Assembly (NCBI GenBank): GCA_020137815.1
Contig: CM035353.1
Span: 7,905,298 to 7,969,297, forward strand
DNA length: 64,000 bases
Source: Hormiphora californensis
Lineage: Eukaryota > Ctenophora > Tentaculata > Cydippida > Pleurobrachiidae
Reading direction: 5' to 3'
The notes under the pieces are model-generated. The model saw only the letters and a list, made by a program, of their open reading frames with translations, was not told the origin of the DNA and made no database searches. A program made the translations under genes and the position numbers. This document shows, piece by piece, positions 40,903 through 53,487 of this stretch; the stretch's first letter is position 1; the number at the start of each line of letters is the position of its first letter.

Positions 40903-41640
40903 TAGACTGGGTAGTGGTACGTGTTCTTGATGAGTGGCTACCACAAGGCTCGCGTATTGTAACCAATGGTTACTAACCATGGTTAGTTACTGTGATGAAA
41001 TAGGAAATATGATATGGCAGTGAACATCGTGACATGCGAGATCGAGCAATGGTACCAGACAATGAACGTACAGAGAAAACAGTGTTGCTCACATCGCATT
41101 TTATAAGCACGCTGTGTGGACACTGAGTGTTCGGTAGATCAAAGAAAATGCTGTCCCCAGTCCAGATTATTATTCGATATTCTTACTTTGTTTTCAAGGT
41201 ATTGCCGTTGCAGATGGGATACAGAGACTGCAGCCTTGGCTGACATAAAATATTCCTTGTCACGATTCCGGCCTGATAAACGGGAAATCCTTCTGTGGTT
41301 CTGTGTCTCCACATGATTCGTATTTCCTGAGAATTTGAAAATATTTGGAATCACACGGAAGCGAAGGAAGCGGAGGAGAATTGAACAACAACAACAACAT
41401 GGAATCGAAAATATGACTGAGTCCCGGACCAGGTGAATGTCTCCAATTCTCTTGGCTCTGTGTCTATATTTCACTCTCAAGTCCCAAGTGTCACAAACCT
41501 TTTGGGAGTTATACGGGAGCTGCTATTTAATCACCAACGTGTTCTAGGGAGGGTGCACTAGCGATTATACATCCTATATCATCCGTGGGCGACACCAAAA
41601 CTGACCCTTGCTTTGACTGTGGTAGCCTTCGGGTAAAATT
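40903..41640. other. Spacer, no gene recognised
   Basis: Near 40957-40990 are the palindromes GTAACCAATGGTTAC (imperfect) and CTAACCATGGTTAG (perfect). An open frame at 41139-41480 on the minus strand has no recognisable domain. Sequence quality drops abruptly at about 41640. Confidence 0.45.
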
Positions 41641-44600
41641 GTCCCCAAGGGGGGGCCCCAAGGGGCCCAGCGGATTTCCCCCTTTAAGGAAAGCCGAAAA
41701 TTTTGGAATTTTTCCCCTAGGGGGGCCCCAATAAAATTTTGGAAATTTGTAAAAACCCCCCATTTAGGGTGGTTTTTCGGCAACCTTTTGATGATGGTTT
41801 CCCGGGTAGGGGGGGGCCCCCCTTTTTTAAAGTTGAAACTTTCCCCCCGGGCCCTTTGACTCTAGTTTTAAATTTTCAGTTTTTTTCCCATGCCGGGCCA
41901 GGGGAACGGGAAAAGGGTCTTGGAAAAGTTTAATTTCCCCCCCTTGTGGGGGGAAAGGGGGGGTTTTTTATTTATTTTCCCTTTTTTCTTGTTTTTCCCA
42001 GGGGAAGCCCGGTCCTTCCCCCCTTCCCCCCCCCTTCTTTAAAAATTCCCCCGGGTTTTCCGGCCTTTGGGGGAAAATTCCAAACCCTTTCCGCCCCGGG
42101 TTGTTTTGTTACCCCCGGGGTCTAAAATTTTCCCTTTTTAAAAAAGGGGCCCCCGGGGGGAAAAGTTTTTTGGGGGTTGGTGTGGTTAAATTTCCGGGGG
42201 GGTTCTCAATTGGCCACCCCCCCCCGGAAAACCCTTTTTTCCCCCCTTTTTTTCCTTGGGAGCTTTTGGGTTTTTTTCCCGAAAAGGGTTCTGGTGATCG
42301 CTTTAAATCCTGTGGTGGTTGGTGTCCCCTTGGGCCCTTTTGCTCGTTTTTTTTTTCCCCCCTTTTTTTTTTCCCGGGGGGGGTTTTATCCCCTTGTTTT
42401 CCCCCCGTTTTCTATTTCATGGGGTTTTATGGTTCCCCCCTTTTTTTTCCCGGGTTTTAAAGCCCCTTAAAAAACCTTCTTCCCGCTTTTCCCTCTGTTC
42501 CCCAGTTTTCAATTTTTGGGGGGTCCTTTTTTCGGTCTTTTGGTACGGTAGTGGTTTTTCCCAGGTGTCCCCAAAATTTTCGTAAAATCGTTTTTTCCCC
42601 CCGTTTTTTTCCCGGGTGGTTTAAAATTTGGGGGGCTTGGCATTCTTTGAACAAAGGGGGGTGCCCGTTTGGGCCCTCCCCCCTTTTCAATTGGACTGGT
42701 TCCTTTTAACCGAAAATTTTTTTTCCTTTGGGGGTTTTGTTTTTTTTGGCCCCCCCCCCCCCTTTTTTTTCCCGCGCGTTTTTTCGCCCCTTTTTTTTTT
42801 CCCCCCTTTAAAAAAAAAAAAACCCCCCCAAAAAAAAATTTCTAATGTAAAAAAATCTAAAAAAAAAAAATCGTTTAATTAATTTCCCAAAATTTGGGTT
42901 TTTTACCCCGCCACGCTTTTGGGAAAAATGATTTTTTTTCCCTTTCGGGTTTTTTTTGGGGGGATTGGTTCCGCTTTTCCCCTTTCTTTTTTTTTTTTTA
43001 AAAAACCCCCAAAAAAAAATTTTCAAAATTTCCCGGGGGGAACTAAAAATTTCAAAATTTTTCCAACTTTAAAATTTTGGGGATTTGGGATTTTCCTTTC
43101 CCTTTTGGGACTTTTCCCCCAAATTTCCCTTTTTTGGAAAGGGGTCCAAAATTTTTCCCTCCCCCCTCCGGTCCGCTTTAAAAACCCCTCCCACCATTTG
43201 GGGGGGTCTGAATTCGTTTTTGACGTTGGTTCAAATGAGAGACCCCCGGCCCTCCGTTCCAAAACATTCGAAGCCTTCGTTGTGGGGGCCGTGCCCTGAG
43301 GGGGTTTGGGGAGAATGGGCACCCCCCCAAAAAAAGGAAAAGGGGGGGGGAAAAGGGGAGATTTTTTCCAGGGGGAAGGATTTTTCCCATGGGTTTTGGG
43401 GTTTCTTAAAAAAGGGATTTCTGGGGGTTAAAGGGGGTTCTGAAAACGGTTTATTGGTTTTTTTTAAAAAAGGGTTAAAAAAAAATTTTTCCCTCCGCCC
43501 GTTTTTTTCTTTCCGGTTTTTCCCCCTTTCCCCCCTCTTTTTTCCCGGGGCCCTTTTCTTTTTTTCCCCCTTCCCCTCTTTCCCCCTTTTCCGGGGGTGG
43601 CCTCTTTTCCCCCCCCCAAAAGGGGGGAAACCATTCCCCTCGCAAGGCCCCGGTAAAGGGCCAAAAAGGGCCCCTACCCCCACCCCTGTGGGGGGGAAAG
43701 AAGGGGCGCCTAAAGTTTCCCCTTTGTGTTTTTTTTTCCTTTCCCCTTTTTTGGGTTTTTTAATGTTCCCCCAATTTTAACCTTAAAGTTTGTAAAACCC
43801 CCAGGGCCCCCTCGCAATTTTCTTTTTGTCTTTAAAAACCTTTTGGGTTTTTTAATCCTTTCCCCTTTCCCCTTTTCCCCTTTCGCCGTCCCGTTTTGCG
43901 GGGTTCGCCCTAAAATATGTTGCCCCCCCCCTCCCCTTTTCGCCCCCCCCCAAAATTGGGCGGGTTTTTTGGGCTTTTTTTGTCCCCAAACTTCTCCTAC
44001 CCTGGTTGTTTAATTTGGGGTACTTTTCTTAGGGGTTTTTTTGTCCCTTTTCATTTAAAACCGGGGGGGGGGTTTTCTGGGGGCCCCCCGGGGTAACTTG
44101 GGGCCCCCTTTATTTGGGGGAAAAAGTTTCGGGGGGTTTTTTTTTTTGGGGTTTGGGTTTTTCCTTTTGTCAGAATGCCGTTTCCCCCCTTTCTAAAAAA
44201 TTCTTGCGCCCCGCCCTCCAAAAAAATTTTTTTTGGGGGGGAAGGGGGGGGAGGGGGGGGTTGGGGAACAAAAATCGGGTTTCCCCTTTCGGTTATTTGT
44301 TTTTTTACCTCCCCGCCCCTTTTTGGTTCGGGGTGTTGTTTGGGCTTGCTTTTGGTTTTTTTTTTAATTCCTTGAAAAGGGAGGGGCTGTCGGTTTTTTG
44401 TTGTTCCCCCTTTCCCCGGACTCGGAAAGGGGGGCCCCCCGGTCTGGTTGTCTAAAAATTCCGGGGTTTTGGGGTCAGGCTTCCCCCCCCCAAAATTGGT
44501 TTTTCGCGTTCTTAAAAAAAAAAGTTTTTCAAAGGGGGAAAAAATTTTAAAGGGGTTTTTTTTTAAATTTTTCTGGGTTTTTTTGGGTTTCGAGGGGGAG

Positions 44601-47600
44601 GGGGGGGGAAGGTGGGGTGGGGGGGGCCCGGGGGGGGGGAATGGGGGAAGGCATTTTCCTTTTTTAAAAAAGGGGGGGGAAAAGGGCAAAAATTTTTTTT
44701 TAAAGGGGGGAAGTTTGGGTAGATTTTCTTCTTTTTTTTCCCTCTTTCTCTCCCCCTTTTCCTCTTCTTTGCCCTTTTAAAAACCCCTTTTCCCCTTTTT
44801 TGGCCCCTTAAAACTTCTTTGAGCCTGCTACCCCTTGGGGGTTTTTCTTTTCGTTTAAATTGAGTTTTCCCCCTAAAAGGGGGGGGGCCCCGCCGGGGGG
44901 CCGTGGGGTCCCTTCCAAAGGGGGGGGGGGAGGGTCAAGGGTTTAAGTTTGGGGAAAAAAAATTTAAACGCAATAATTAAAAAAATAAAGTTTACGCCCC
45001 CAAATTTAACCGCCCCACTTTAACCCCGCCCTTTTTTGGGGAAAGAAGGCCACAAGGGGGGTTTATTTTTTAGACCGACCCAGACAAAATTTAAAAAATC
45101 AATTTTTTTTAATGGCCCCGAAACCACAAAAAAAAAAATTTTTAAATTTTGGGGTTTCCCGGGTCCCCAAACCCCAGAAAAAAAAAAAAAAAAGGGGGGG
45201 CAAAAGCGCTAATTCATTGAAATGTGAGAGCCATGAAAACCCTGTGTATGTTTTAGTAGCTCAGTGGTGTTTTTTAATTTTTTTTGTAATGGTATACTTT
45301 CGTGGCAAACGCAAAAGGGGGCCCCCTCCCCTCCCCCTAAAACTTTTCCCCAAAAAGTGGGCCCGCTTTCAAAAGGTAGAAAAAATTTTTAAGTTTTAGC
45401 CCATTTGGCACTTTTCGCCCCCTCCTAACCCGGAACCAGATAGCTAGGAGGGGAAATTTGGTACTAAGAAAACTTCAAAGCCCCTTTCTGACGGGAAAAA
45501 TTTTAAGAGGAAACCATTTGGCGAAGTAACACCACCCCCAAAACAAAAATTCAGGTGGGAAGGATTGACACGCGCTGGCAACCAAAGGGGCCCCCCCCCC
45601 TCCCCAAAAAAATTTCCCAAAAAAGGGGCCCCTTTCCAAAGCGTAGATATAACAATTTTGAAGTTTTTTTGCCCATTTTTTTGGAAATTTTCGACCCCCA
45701 ACCCAAACCCCGAGGAGAACTGAAATTGGTACCAAGAAGCTTTAATAGACCTCTACTGAGGTAAAAATTTCAATATGTCATTTCCTGTCGCAAGTTATGA
45801 CACCACCCCCAAAAAAAAATCAGGTGGGAGAAAAATAAATAGATAAATAGACCTTCATGTGTAAACTTTTGCCTGAAAAATATAGAAGACTTGAACCAAA
45901 TTTTTTATCCCTTGGAAATCGTTTGGGGCAGCAAGTAAGGGGGAGGAAAGCTACTATACGCCGAATGACGTCACAAAGTGACTCTTTTAAAAATCTCAAC
46001 CTAATTTTTTAAACGCCCCTTCACCCATCAAAAATTATTCGATTCCCGAGTGACGAAACGTTAGGGGGCAAAGCTGAACTTTCAGATACCGATCGCTTTT
46101 CTCTAAATTGAATTTAACTTAAAAAACGCTCGGAAATCAAAAATTTTGGGAAAAACCACAAAAAACCAATTTTGTGCAAACTTTCAGTTTTTGAACCAGG
46201 GGCCCTTTTAAAAATTTTTTCCCGTTTAGTGTTCTTGGCCGAAAATTCGAAATTTTTTTTGTCTTGAAGTCACTGGGGACGTACGACGTCCCCAAAAGAC
46301 GTCGAAATTTTTAAAAATTTCAAATCAGTTTTTCCCACAACCCAGGATCAGAAAAAAAATTTTAAACCCTTTTTTCAATTAGCTTTGTTTTTTTGAGGTC
46401 ATTTAAAGACCTCAAACGACCAAAAAAGAGTCAAATTTAGAGCAAAACTAATTGAAATTTGTTCGCCAGAAAAGGGGGCCCCTTTGAAAATCCTTCATTT
46501 TGACTTGGGGGTTGAAGGCGGAAAAATTTACGGATACCTCGTCTTTGAAGCCTCCCCCAAGGGGACGGAAAGAAGGGGAAGCAAAAGGGCCATTTTGGCG
46601 AACAATTTTAATTGTTTTTTCTTAAAAAGTAAATATAAATTTAGATAGATTGACGCTTCACGTGAAAACTTGACCCGAAACCCAAAGCAGAGACTTACCA
46701 AGTTTTTTTCCGTATAATGTGCGGGGGCATTTTTTTAAGTTTCAATGAAAGGCCACAAAGGGCGAAGGGCCACAAATGGGGATTGAAAAATTAGACCAAA
46801 TTTTCAAACGCCTTTAGCACCCCAAGACTTTTCCAATTCCCGATTTTACGGAAAAACGTTAGGGGAAAAGTTGAATTTTGAACAAGCAAACAAATTTTCT
46901 TTTTGCCCTTTTAAAGGCGGAACCCAAAAATTTTATGTGAAAAAAAACATAAAAAAATCCATTTTCGGCAAAACTTAGTTCGATCCTGGCCTTTAAAAAT
47001 TTTTTTTTAAAAGTTTAGTGCTTCAGCCGAAAGCTGTCAAATTTTTTACGTCGGGAGACTGGAGTCACGAGCAAAAAGACGATTTGGGGTTAATTTTAAA
47101 CCCCTTTTGTTGGAATTGCCCTTGTTTGAGGCCAAAAGACCCAAAGACCAAAAAAGAAAAATTAGAGAAAAAATTTTTAATTTGTTCGCAGAAAGGTGGC
47201 CCCCTTTTTAAATTTCCCCCTTCATCCCCACCCCTTTATTTTTAAGGCGGAAAAGTTTTGGTACCCCAAGTTTTGAACCTCAACTAAAGGGAGGAAAGAA
47301 AGGGGGCAAATGGGCCCCTTTTTGGGGAATAATTTCAATTAGTTTTTGCTCTAAATCTCTATAATATTAAATGCCAAGTTTCCACCTTCAGGGAACGAGT
47401 GAACTGGATATTATTGGAGGAGGGGGGGGGGGGAATGAACCTTGAAACAGGAGAAACTTTCACGAGATTTACGAAACGGAAATTAAAATTGGAGTTCGGG
47501 TTTTAAAAAAAGAGCGATTTTTCAACGAAAACACGTTTACTATTCAAAAAAATTAGTACACAATTGAAAAATGCAAAAAATTTGGACCTTAAAAATTGGG

Positions 47601-48600
47601 TTTGGTATAAATTTGGAGAGAAAGGGTTCGAAGCCTAAAAGAGGCTGCAACAAACCAATGAGCTTTTTTTAGAAAATAGCTTCTAAACCGCCCACCTGCA
47701 GGTTAAGGGGAGCGGGGGTGCGCTAGAGTTTTTAAAAATGAAACCCCCCCGACTCTTTATGTTTTTGTTGGGGGGAAAAACGGGTTTGAAAACCCCTCAA
47801 GGGGGGAAAGACTTCACCTCACAGACCCAGGACGGCAGGGGTGCTCCCGGTCCCAAAATGGGGAAGAAGAAAATCCCCTTTTTAAAAAGGAAAAAAACCC
47901 TCCAACCCCCTTCTTTGTATAACACCGGGTTGGGAAAATGGAAGGGGTAATGGTCCATTCTCCATTTTTTAAATGGCCCATTCTTTTACAGCTGGGGTTT
48001 CACCCTTCTCCCACAGGATGTGGACGGGGCAGACTGATAGGGGGAGGAAGGTAAAAATGGAAAAAAGGGCTTTGGGGGGTGGTTTTTAAAAAAAAATATT
48101 TAAAATTCTACATAAAGGTTCCTTTTCTTTTTTTAGTAATAGGGATGAAATCCAAAAAGGGGGACCCAAAAAGTTAGAATTCAAAATCTTAAAATTCCCC
48201 AAAGTTAGGACCATTTTTGCAACAAGGGAATAATTTAGGGGGAAAAATTTTTAGAAACAAGGACAAATTTATAGGGAGGACCGGGGAAAGGATTTTTTTC
48301 TACTCAGGCGAAGACCGTGGAGTGAATAAATATTTGGGGTTGGGGCACCTGTCTTTTTCACCCCCAAAGAAAAGGGAAAAGGATACCGATCCCCCAGTAA
48401 ATTTTCACAGATATAAAAATTTTTTTTTCTTTATTTTAGGTGTAAGGGTTCAACAGGAAAACCCCCATAAGAGGGAAAACCAGATTCTTTTGGGGTTTGA
48501 GTTTGGCGCTAAAGGATTTATAAAGCTGCCTACCCACTTCACGATGGGCCATACGAAACAGGTGCAATTAAAATGCATGAAACATGTGATATAGAAAATG
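41640..48600. other. Low-quality, homopolymer-dominated sequence
   Basis: From about 41640 nearly every base belongs to a run of three or more identical bases, with long C, G, T and A runs abutting. Long open frames on both strands are consequently rich in Phe, Gly, Pro and Lys and overlap each other freely. Composition gradually returns to normal after about 45 kb. This is not biological low complexity; it looks like uncorrected long-read consensus. Missing 5' exons of the anoctamin gene could be hidden here. Confidence 0.85.
45440..47400. repeat. Diverged tandem repeats inside the poor region
   Basis: 45440-45570 resembles 45715-45840 ('tggta.ctaagaa', 'cacc.cccccaaaa', 'aatt.caggtggga'). 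46000-46480 resembles 46790-47190 ('acgttaggggaaaa', 'agtttagtg.ttc.gccgaaa', 'gaccaaaaaaga'), spaced about 0.75-0.8 kb. Base errors prevent a consensus. Confidence 0.5.
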
Positions 48601-48689
48601 GAGATGGGGGTGTGTTATCAGTGTTTTAGATTATATTGGAAATCCATCCCCTTTCTCCCCCAGTAACCCTGCACCGAGTGATTGGAAAC

Positions 48690-49465
48690 TCAGGTTTTAT
48701 AGTTAGAAACCCCCCACAGATGATGAGAACCTTTTTCATGTTAGAACCCAAACCTGCCTGAGTGATAAGAAGTGTTTTTTCGTTAGAACCCCAAAAACCT
48801 GACGAGGAAGGAAAGGGGTGGTTTTAAAGAACAATCCTGCCTGGTTATGGGCGCTTTTTTCATAGTTAGAACCAATCCCCCCATGAGTGATAGAGAGCTG
48901 CTTGTTTTCAATTAGAACCAATACCCCCACGGGTAGGAAGGCGTGTTTTATAGTTAAAAAAAAATGCACTGATGATATGGAGGCTGTTTTTTTCTAGTTG
49001 AACCAAACCCGCACTGAGTGATATGGAAACTCTTGCGGGGGCCAAGGAAGCTGTTTTCATAGTTAGAAAAACCAATACCCGCACGATGTATGGAAATGCT
49101 TTTTTTCATGTTAAACCTCCTCCCTGGGATATGAGAAGCTGCTTGTTTTCATAGTTAGAACCAATACCTGCACTGAGTGTTGGGGGCTTTTTTTTTCAAG
49201 TTTGAAAACCCAAAAACGAAGAGTGTATGAGAAACTGTTGGTTTTTAAGTTAGAACCAATCCTGCCCCATGATTGAGGTTTGTTTTTTATTTAGAACCCA
49301 AAACCTGCACTAGGAATGAGAAGGCCTTGTTTCGAGAAAAACCTCCCCAGAGGATATGAGAAGCTGGGTTTTTTATAGTTAAAACCCAAAACCCACACGA
49401 GTGAATGGAAAACTGCTTTTTTTCTAGTTAGAAAAAATACCGCAGAGTGAATGAGAAGCTGCTGT
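48690..49465. repeat. Minisatellite, about 45-50-bp unit, about 16 copies
   Basis: Unit close to 'gagaagctgctttttt' + 'catagttagaaccaat' + 'acctgcactgagtg'. Copy boundaries blur because of indels that look like sequencing errors. Open frames over it are products of the repetition. Confidence 0.75.
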
Positions 49466-50027
49466 CTCAAAGAACCCAACCGCGAAACCCTTTCCTTGCG
49501 CGCTCGATCTTAAAACTAAGTTTGCTTTCCAACCCGCATTAGCTCCCTCTACAAAGTTTTCTCACACAGGGATTTAACAGGGGGCAAACACAGCGATGCC
49601 CAAACACCGACACTCCCCGGTTTTCTGGGGTAGTTTCCCGCGATGGGAACAAATCCAAACCCCTCAATCGATACGATGTATTTGGTAAAAGGTCGCCATG
49701 TACTTCGCATGGCAGGGAAAGCTTTCCTTTTCTTTACCTGATCTCTCCTCTCATACTCCCTGCGGGGAAAATAAAATTTAAAAAAACAAAAACTAAGTGT
49801 TTTAAAGGCATTTCAAGGCCAAAATTTTTAAAAAAGGAAAAACGAAAAAAGAAAAAACTGTTCAAGATTAAAAAAATAAATTCTATCTGTCACACACACT
49901 AATTAATTGCTCAAAAGACGTACAAACTTAAAGAAGCGGGGTGGGACTTCATTTCCATTCCCCGAGATTCTCAAATATCTCTGTGTTTTTTATGTTTGTC
50001 AAACACTTTTGGAAAAGTTTCCCCCCC
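49466..50027. other. Spacer, mixed sequence quality
   Basis: No gene supported. Quality is better than in the previous region but homopolymers remain enriched. Confidence 0.4.
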
Positions 50028-51063
50028 TTACTGGATACATCCCTTCCCTGTCCGTGAACCCCTCACCCATACCCGAACCAGGATCACGGGATCACTTGCT
50101 GAGTTGAGGACAGGGAACACAAACCCATAGATGAACACCTGTACCCTGTCCAGTATGTATTGTGATCCAGCTGCACTATACTTGCTCCACCCCATTGAGA
50201 TGTAGATAGCGTTAGGAAGGCCAATAACCAGGCTCACTACTGCCAGAATGATGACAGTGATAGAAACTTGGGTCTGTAGAGAATCCAACAGGAGGCCGCA
50301 CTTTTCCCCAAAGGGAAAACCTGGACAAATAGGGAAAAATGGCAGGAAGGGAAAAAACCCCCCCCAAAGGGGGAAATAGAACTTCGGGGAATAGGGTATA
50401 TCCCCCGAAAAAATTGTTTTGCATCCCGAAAAGGGGTCTGTATTTAAAACTTATCAGTCTAATCTTCATCCATCAACAAGTATTAATCCCGGGTTTTTGG
50501 GATGACCGTCCTGCCACTCCGGTCCACGCTAGGGTCCACACTAAGATGAGGAGTCCTATCCATAGCTTCCTGACCCGGGTAAAGGGGCTGGCTATATTGA
50601 TAGTCCGTACTATTGACATTACCATGGCGATGAAGAGGGGCACCCTAGTTACCACGATGGTACCCATGTAACCAATATACAGGGCGGGTATGTTGTTAAC
50701 ACAACTGTTGTTAACCTCAGAGGTACTGTGGATCCCTACACTACTTGTCAAATCCCTCAGTTGGTAGTTCGCAGTACTGCAATCCTTCAGCACTGTTAAC
50801 GCTAGGAGGACAAAGTAAATAGCGTTCAGCCCCACCAGAACATCAAATAGTCCCATTAGTTTGTAGAGGAATGGTACTGTCCCTGGTTTCCTCCAGTAGA
50901 ATGTGACTGTGATGCAGCTCCCTAGTATGGCAATCAGTGCCAGGGTGACTGTAACAATGTAAAGGATGGTTGTCTCGGTGAATGACAGTCCATAGAATTC
51001 CAACATCTTGGGGGCTACAAAATAAAGGGTTAACAAAGTAGCACAAGATTCAAGATTCTTCAT
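50028..51063 (-). pseudogene. Rhodopsin-like 7TM receptor, broken by sequence errors
   Basis: The minus-strand frame 51063-50473 encodes TM1 (ILYIVTVTLALIAILGSCIT), TM2 (FLYKLMGLFDVLVGLNAIYF), TM3 (TIVVTRVPLFIAMVMSIVRT) and TM4 (LWIGLLILVWTLAWTGVAG). After a gap of poor, homopolymer-rich sequence (50290-50470) the frame 50288-50028 gives TM6 (VSITVIILAVVSLVIGLPNA) and TM7 ending NSASDPVI, equivalent to NPxxY. TM5 lies in the bad stretch. Probably an intact gene misread rather than a true pseudogene. The likelier start is the ATG at 51006, which follows a splice-acceptor-like ttattttgtag. It lies antisense, within 90 bp of an anoctamin exon. Confidence 0.65.
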
Positions 51064-51089
51064 TTTTGTAATTCTACCTAAATTTTCAG

Positions 51090-51158
51090 GATTCTACACA
51101 CAGTCTCTATTTATTCCAGCCATAGTCGGGATTATCGTGTTTGGATACGGACAACTTA
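51090..51158 (+). CDS. Anoctamin exon a (first visible)
   Basis: Encodes FYTQSLFIPAIVGIIVFGYG, matching the first transmembrane segment of TMEM16 proteins (GFYTQML.PA..VG..VF.YG). Acceptor aattttcag, donor A|gtaagt. It enters with two bases of a split codon, so more exons lie upstream. Anoctamins are dimeric 10-TM membrane proteins acting as Ca2+-activated Cl- channels and/or phospholipid scramblases. The upstream exons, including the N-terminal dimerisation domain, are outside or lost in the poor region. Confidence 0.9.
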
Positions 51159-51224
51159 GTAAGTAGCAGATCACAAATTATGTTGTACGTGATGTATCGC
51201 AAGTATCTAACAAGCATCATTCAG

Positions 51225-51349
51225 GGATGGGTGAGGACTGGGTCAGCAAAGACATCTGTACAAGCAATACAAAGTACCTGATGTGCCCGCAGTGTGAGGC
51301 TGTTGATTGTCCCGCCTACTACATCTCCGATATCTGCAATATAGCACAG
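51225..51349 (+). CDS. Anoctamin exon b (extracellular loop, Cys-rich)
   Basis: Encodes MGEDWVSKDICTSNTKYLMC, then PQC...DCPAYYISDIC. Equivalent to the TMEM16 loop with conserved disulfide cysteines (IC.....IMCP.CD..CP). Acceptor catcattcag, donor CAG|gtatac. Only 66 bp of intron separates it from exon a. Confidence 0.92.
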
Positions 51350-51962
51350 GTATACTGCTGCAGACAGACTATATTGACTGCAGGCAGACTATTGACAGAG
51401 AGAGATCATGTGTACTATTGACTCAATACATGTGTGAAAAGCTACCGAGCACTATAGTACATTTGAATGCAAAAGAATTCATGTCGATATCTCACTGACT
51501 TGTAACAACAAGACTCACGTACTCTAGAGTAAGCATATCATCCGTAGCACGGAAACACTACACAGGCATCTTAAGACTATCATAAGTTACATGTATCGCG
51601 TCCAAAGAGATCAGCAGCTTACACATCCAGTTTTATAAGATGGAACTAAATGCTCTCTACAGGCTCATTATAAGTCATTAGTAGAGGGGGTAGGAGCACC
51701 GGGAGGTAATGATCGTACCAGCCGGTGAATAGCTAAACATTGAGCTTGCGCAATGCGTGTGTGTGTGTTTACTCATAAGTCATTAGATTCTACAGTTCGA
51801 CTGAAACTGACACACTGTGAAACAAAGGGACGTTTCCTTAGCCCGTGTTCTAATTCCCCAGAAGAAAATGGTCCCAGATCTGACCCCACAAATCACAATC
51901 ACATAATTTAACCTAGTGACAGACATGTATCTATAAAACATAACACACATGTTTCGTTACAG

Positions 51963-52106
51963 TCAGCTACCTCGGTTAACAACATCTCCACCCTGCTATT
52001 CTGTGTCTTCATGTCAGTGTGGGTGGCCTACTTCCTGGAGTCTTGGAAGAGAAAGCAGGCCCTACTGGGACACATCTGGGGAGTGCTCAACCTTGATCAG
52101 TCAGAT
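51963..52106 (+). CDS. Anoctamin exon c (TM2)
   Basis: 48 codons, SATSVNNISTLLFCVFMSVW then FLESWKRKQALLGHIWGVLN, matching the highly conserved TMEM16 motif 'VFMA.W...FLE.WKR.QA.L...W'. Acceptor gtttcgttacag, donor GAT|gtgagt, in frame with exon b. Confidence 0.95.
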
Positions 52107-52231
52107 GTGAGTAAATCTCAATATAGTTGGAACAAAGACTTCACGTGGGCATAACTTAACAAGTATAGTGCTAACATTGATTAGAGTTAGCATTAACAAT
52201 ACTAACAATAGAAGAGCTGTGTGTTGTACTT

Positions 52232-52297
52232 TTCGTAATTTGATCTGTAGGATGATTATAAAATGCTTTATAATCATTCTACATATCAAATTGCGAA
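52232..52297. repeat. Intronic hairpin
   Basis: 29-bp arms (52232-52260 and 52269-52297) with four mismatches and an 8-bp loop: TTCGTAATTTGATCTGTAGG pairs with its counterpart ending in GCGAA. A MITE remnant is possible. Confidence 0.75.
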
Positions 52298-52492
52298 ATT
52301 ATAGCTTTATAATTTAATCAAGGTCATCATGAAACGTTGCTAGAAAACAGGTACATCATCTGCTATATCCAAGACAACAGCTAGTACATATCTTTATGGT
52401 GGTTAAATACTTAACGATACTATAAACCACACACAACCCATTATAGACATGGACGTGTTATACACATGACATGTGACATGTACACTTCTATA

Positions 52493-52641
52493 ACACACAA
52501 CTTTACAGGAGCAAGTGAGGCCAACATATACCCAGAGTTACCATATATGGGCATCACGTGACACACAACACCATATATGGGCATCACGTGATATAACACA
52601 CAACTTTACAGGAGCAAGTGAGGCCAACATATACCCAGAGT
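52493..52641. repeat. Tandem duplication of an anoctamin acceptor junction
   Basis: 'acacacaactttacag' + the first ~30 bases of exon d (GAGCAAGTGAGGCCAAC...) occur twice, about 101 bp apart. Two copies of 'accatatatgggcatc' + 'acgtga' lie between. Only the second copy runs on into the full exon, so the first is a decoy acceptor with a truncated exon start. Confidence 0.88.
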
Positions 52642-52749
52642 TGTGACAGTTGGAAGTACAACCCGAGGACAAGACGACACGAAGCATACATGACAAAGGG
52701 GAAACGTTACCCTCGCTTTATGACAACTTTCGTTCTGATTCTAATTATT
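52612..52749 (+). CDS. Anoctamin exon d (cytoplasmic linker and start of TM3)
   Basis: 46 codons: EQVRPTYTQSCDSWKYNPRT ... RYPRFMTTFVLILII. It corresponds to TMEM16 'E..RP.F......  NP.T...E......R........ILI'. Acceptor actttacag (second of two copies), donor ATT|gtaagt. Confidence 0.93.
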
Positions 52750-53215
52750 GTAAGTATAATAATGGTGATATTCTAGCTATCGGATCGTGGTACAGCATGC
52801 CATGCTGAGCATGGTAAGTTTTATTAGCTACTCTATCACAAAAGAAGTTGTTCCATGTAATAACAATTCTCATGGTAAGCTCTTATAACTTGTATAACAG
52901 GGGCTGCCTCATGGAACACTGAACACTGTAACCACGTCATACACGCCTGCAGAAAATAAAGAAAACAAAAAGAATAAAAGAATAGAGTCAGGCTGCAATA
53001 GATAGCGGGAGAATGAGAGCATGAAAACATCTTAAAGAGGCTTAATCAATGACATTGATAAAGTTTCTTTGAGATTGATTTGAACATTGATTCAATATGG
53101 GTCACTACTGACGATCCTTAGTCAGCAAACGGCCGTTAAATCCCTTAAAATCCCAGAAAATGCAGTTAAATTCCAGAAAATGTGTGATTGAAAAACCCCC
53201 TCCCTCCCCCTGCAG

Positions 53216-53295
53216 CTGGCGTGTGTGCTAATATTTGCTATAGCAGTTATCGTCTATGATCTGGCAGTATACCTGGCCCTGTTTGATCTACCGAG
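53216..53295 (+). CDS. Anoctamin exon e (TM3)
   Basis: LACVLIFAIAVIVYDLAVYL and on to DLP, with a split codon AG|T at the end. Hydrophobic, as expected of TMEM16 TM3. Acceptor ccccctgcag, donor gttagt. A tract of C and T precedes the acceptor. Confidence 0.88.
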
Positions 53296-53408
53296 GTTAG
53301 TTTACAGACCCTAATCCAACCCCAGTATGAAAAATACAAAGCAAGATATCCCGACCCACTATGTCACCTCAGTGGCACCGTAACATTCTCCCCTATCTCT
53401 CTCCTCAG

Positions 53409-53487
53409 TTTGAAGAAGTACGCTAGGTGGTTTTCATCGGTTAGTGCTGGAGTTATGAGTCTTACCCTTATTATCATCATGAGCAAG
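53409..53487 (+). CDS. Anoctamin exon f (TM4 start)
   Basis: LKKYARWFSSVSAGVMSLTL then IIIMSK. The phase complements exon e exactly. Acceptor ctctcctcag, donor AAG|gtgagt. The following intron is 4.3 kb and holds a nested 7TM gene and two foldbacks. Confidence 0.9.

Noticed and set aside
41739-45764. Many long open frames of 60-230 codons on both strands
   Set aside because: All lie in homopolymer-dominated low-quality sequence, overlap each other in several frames and consist of Phe, Gly, Pro and Lys runs.
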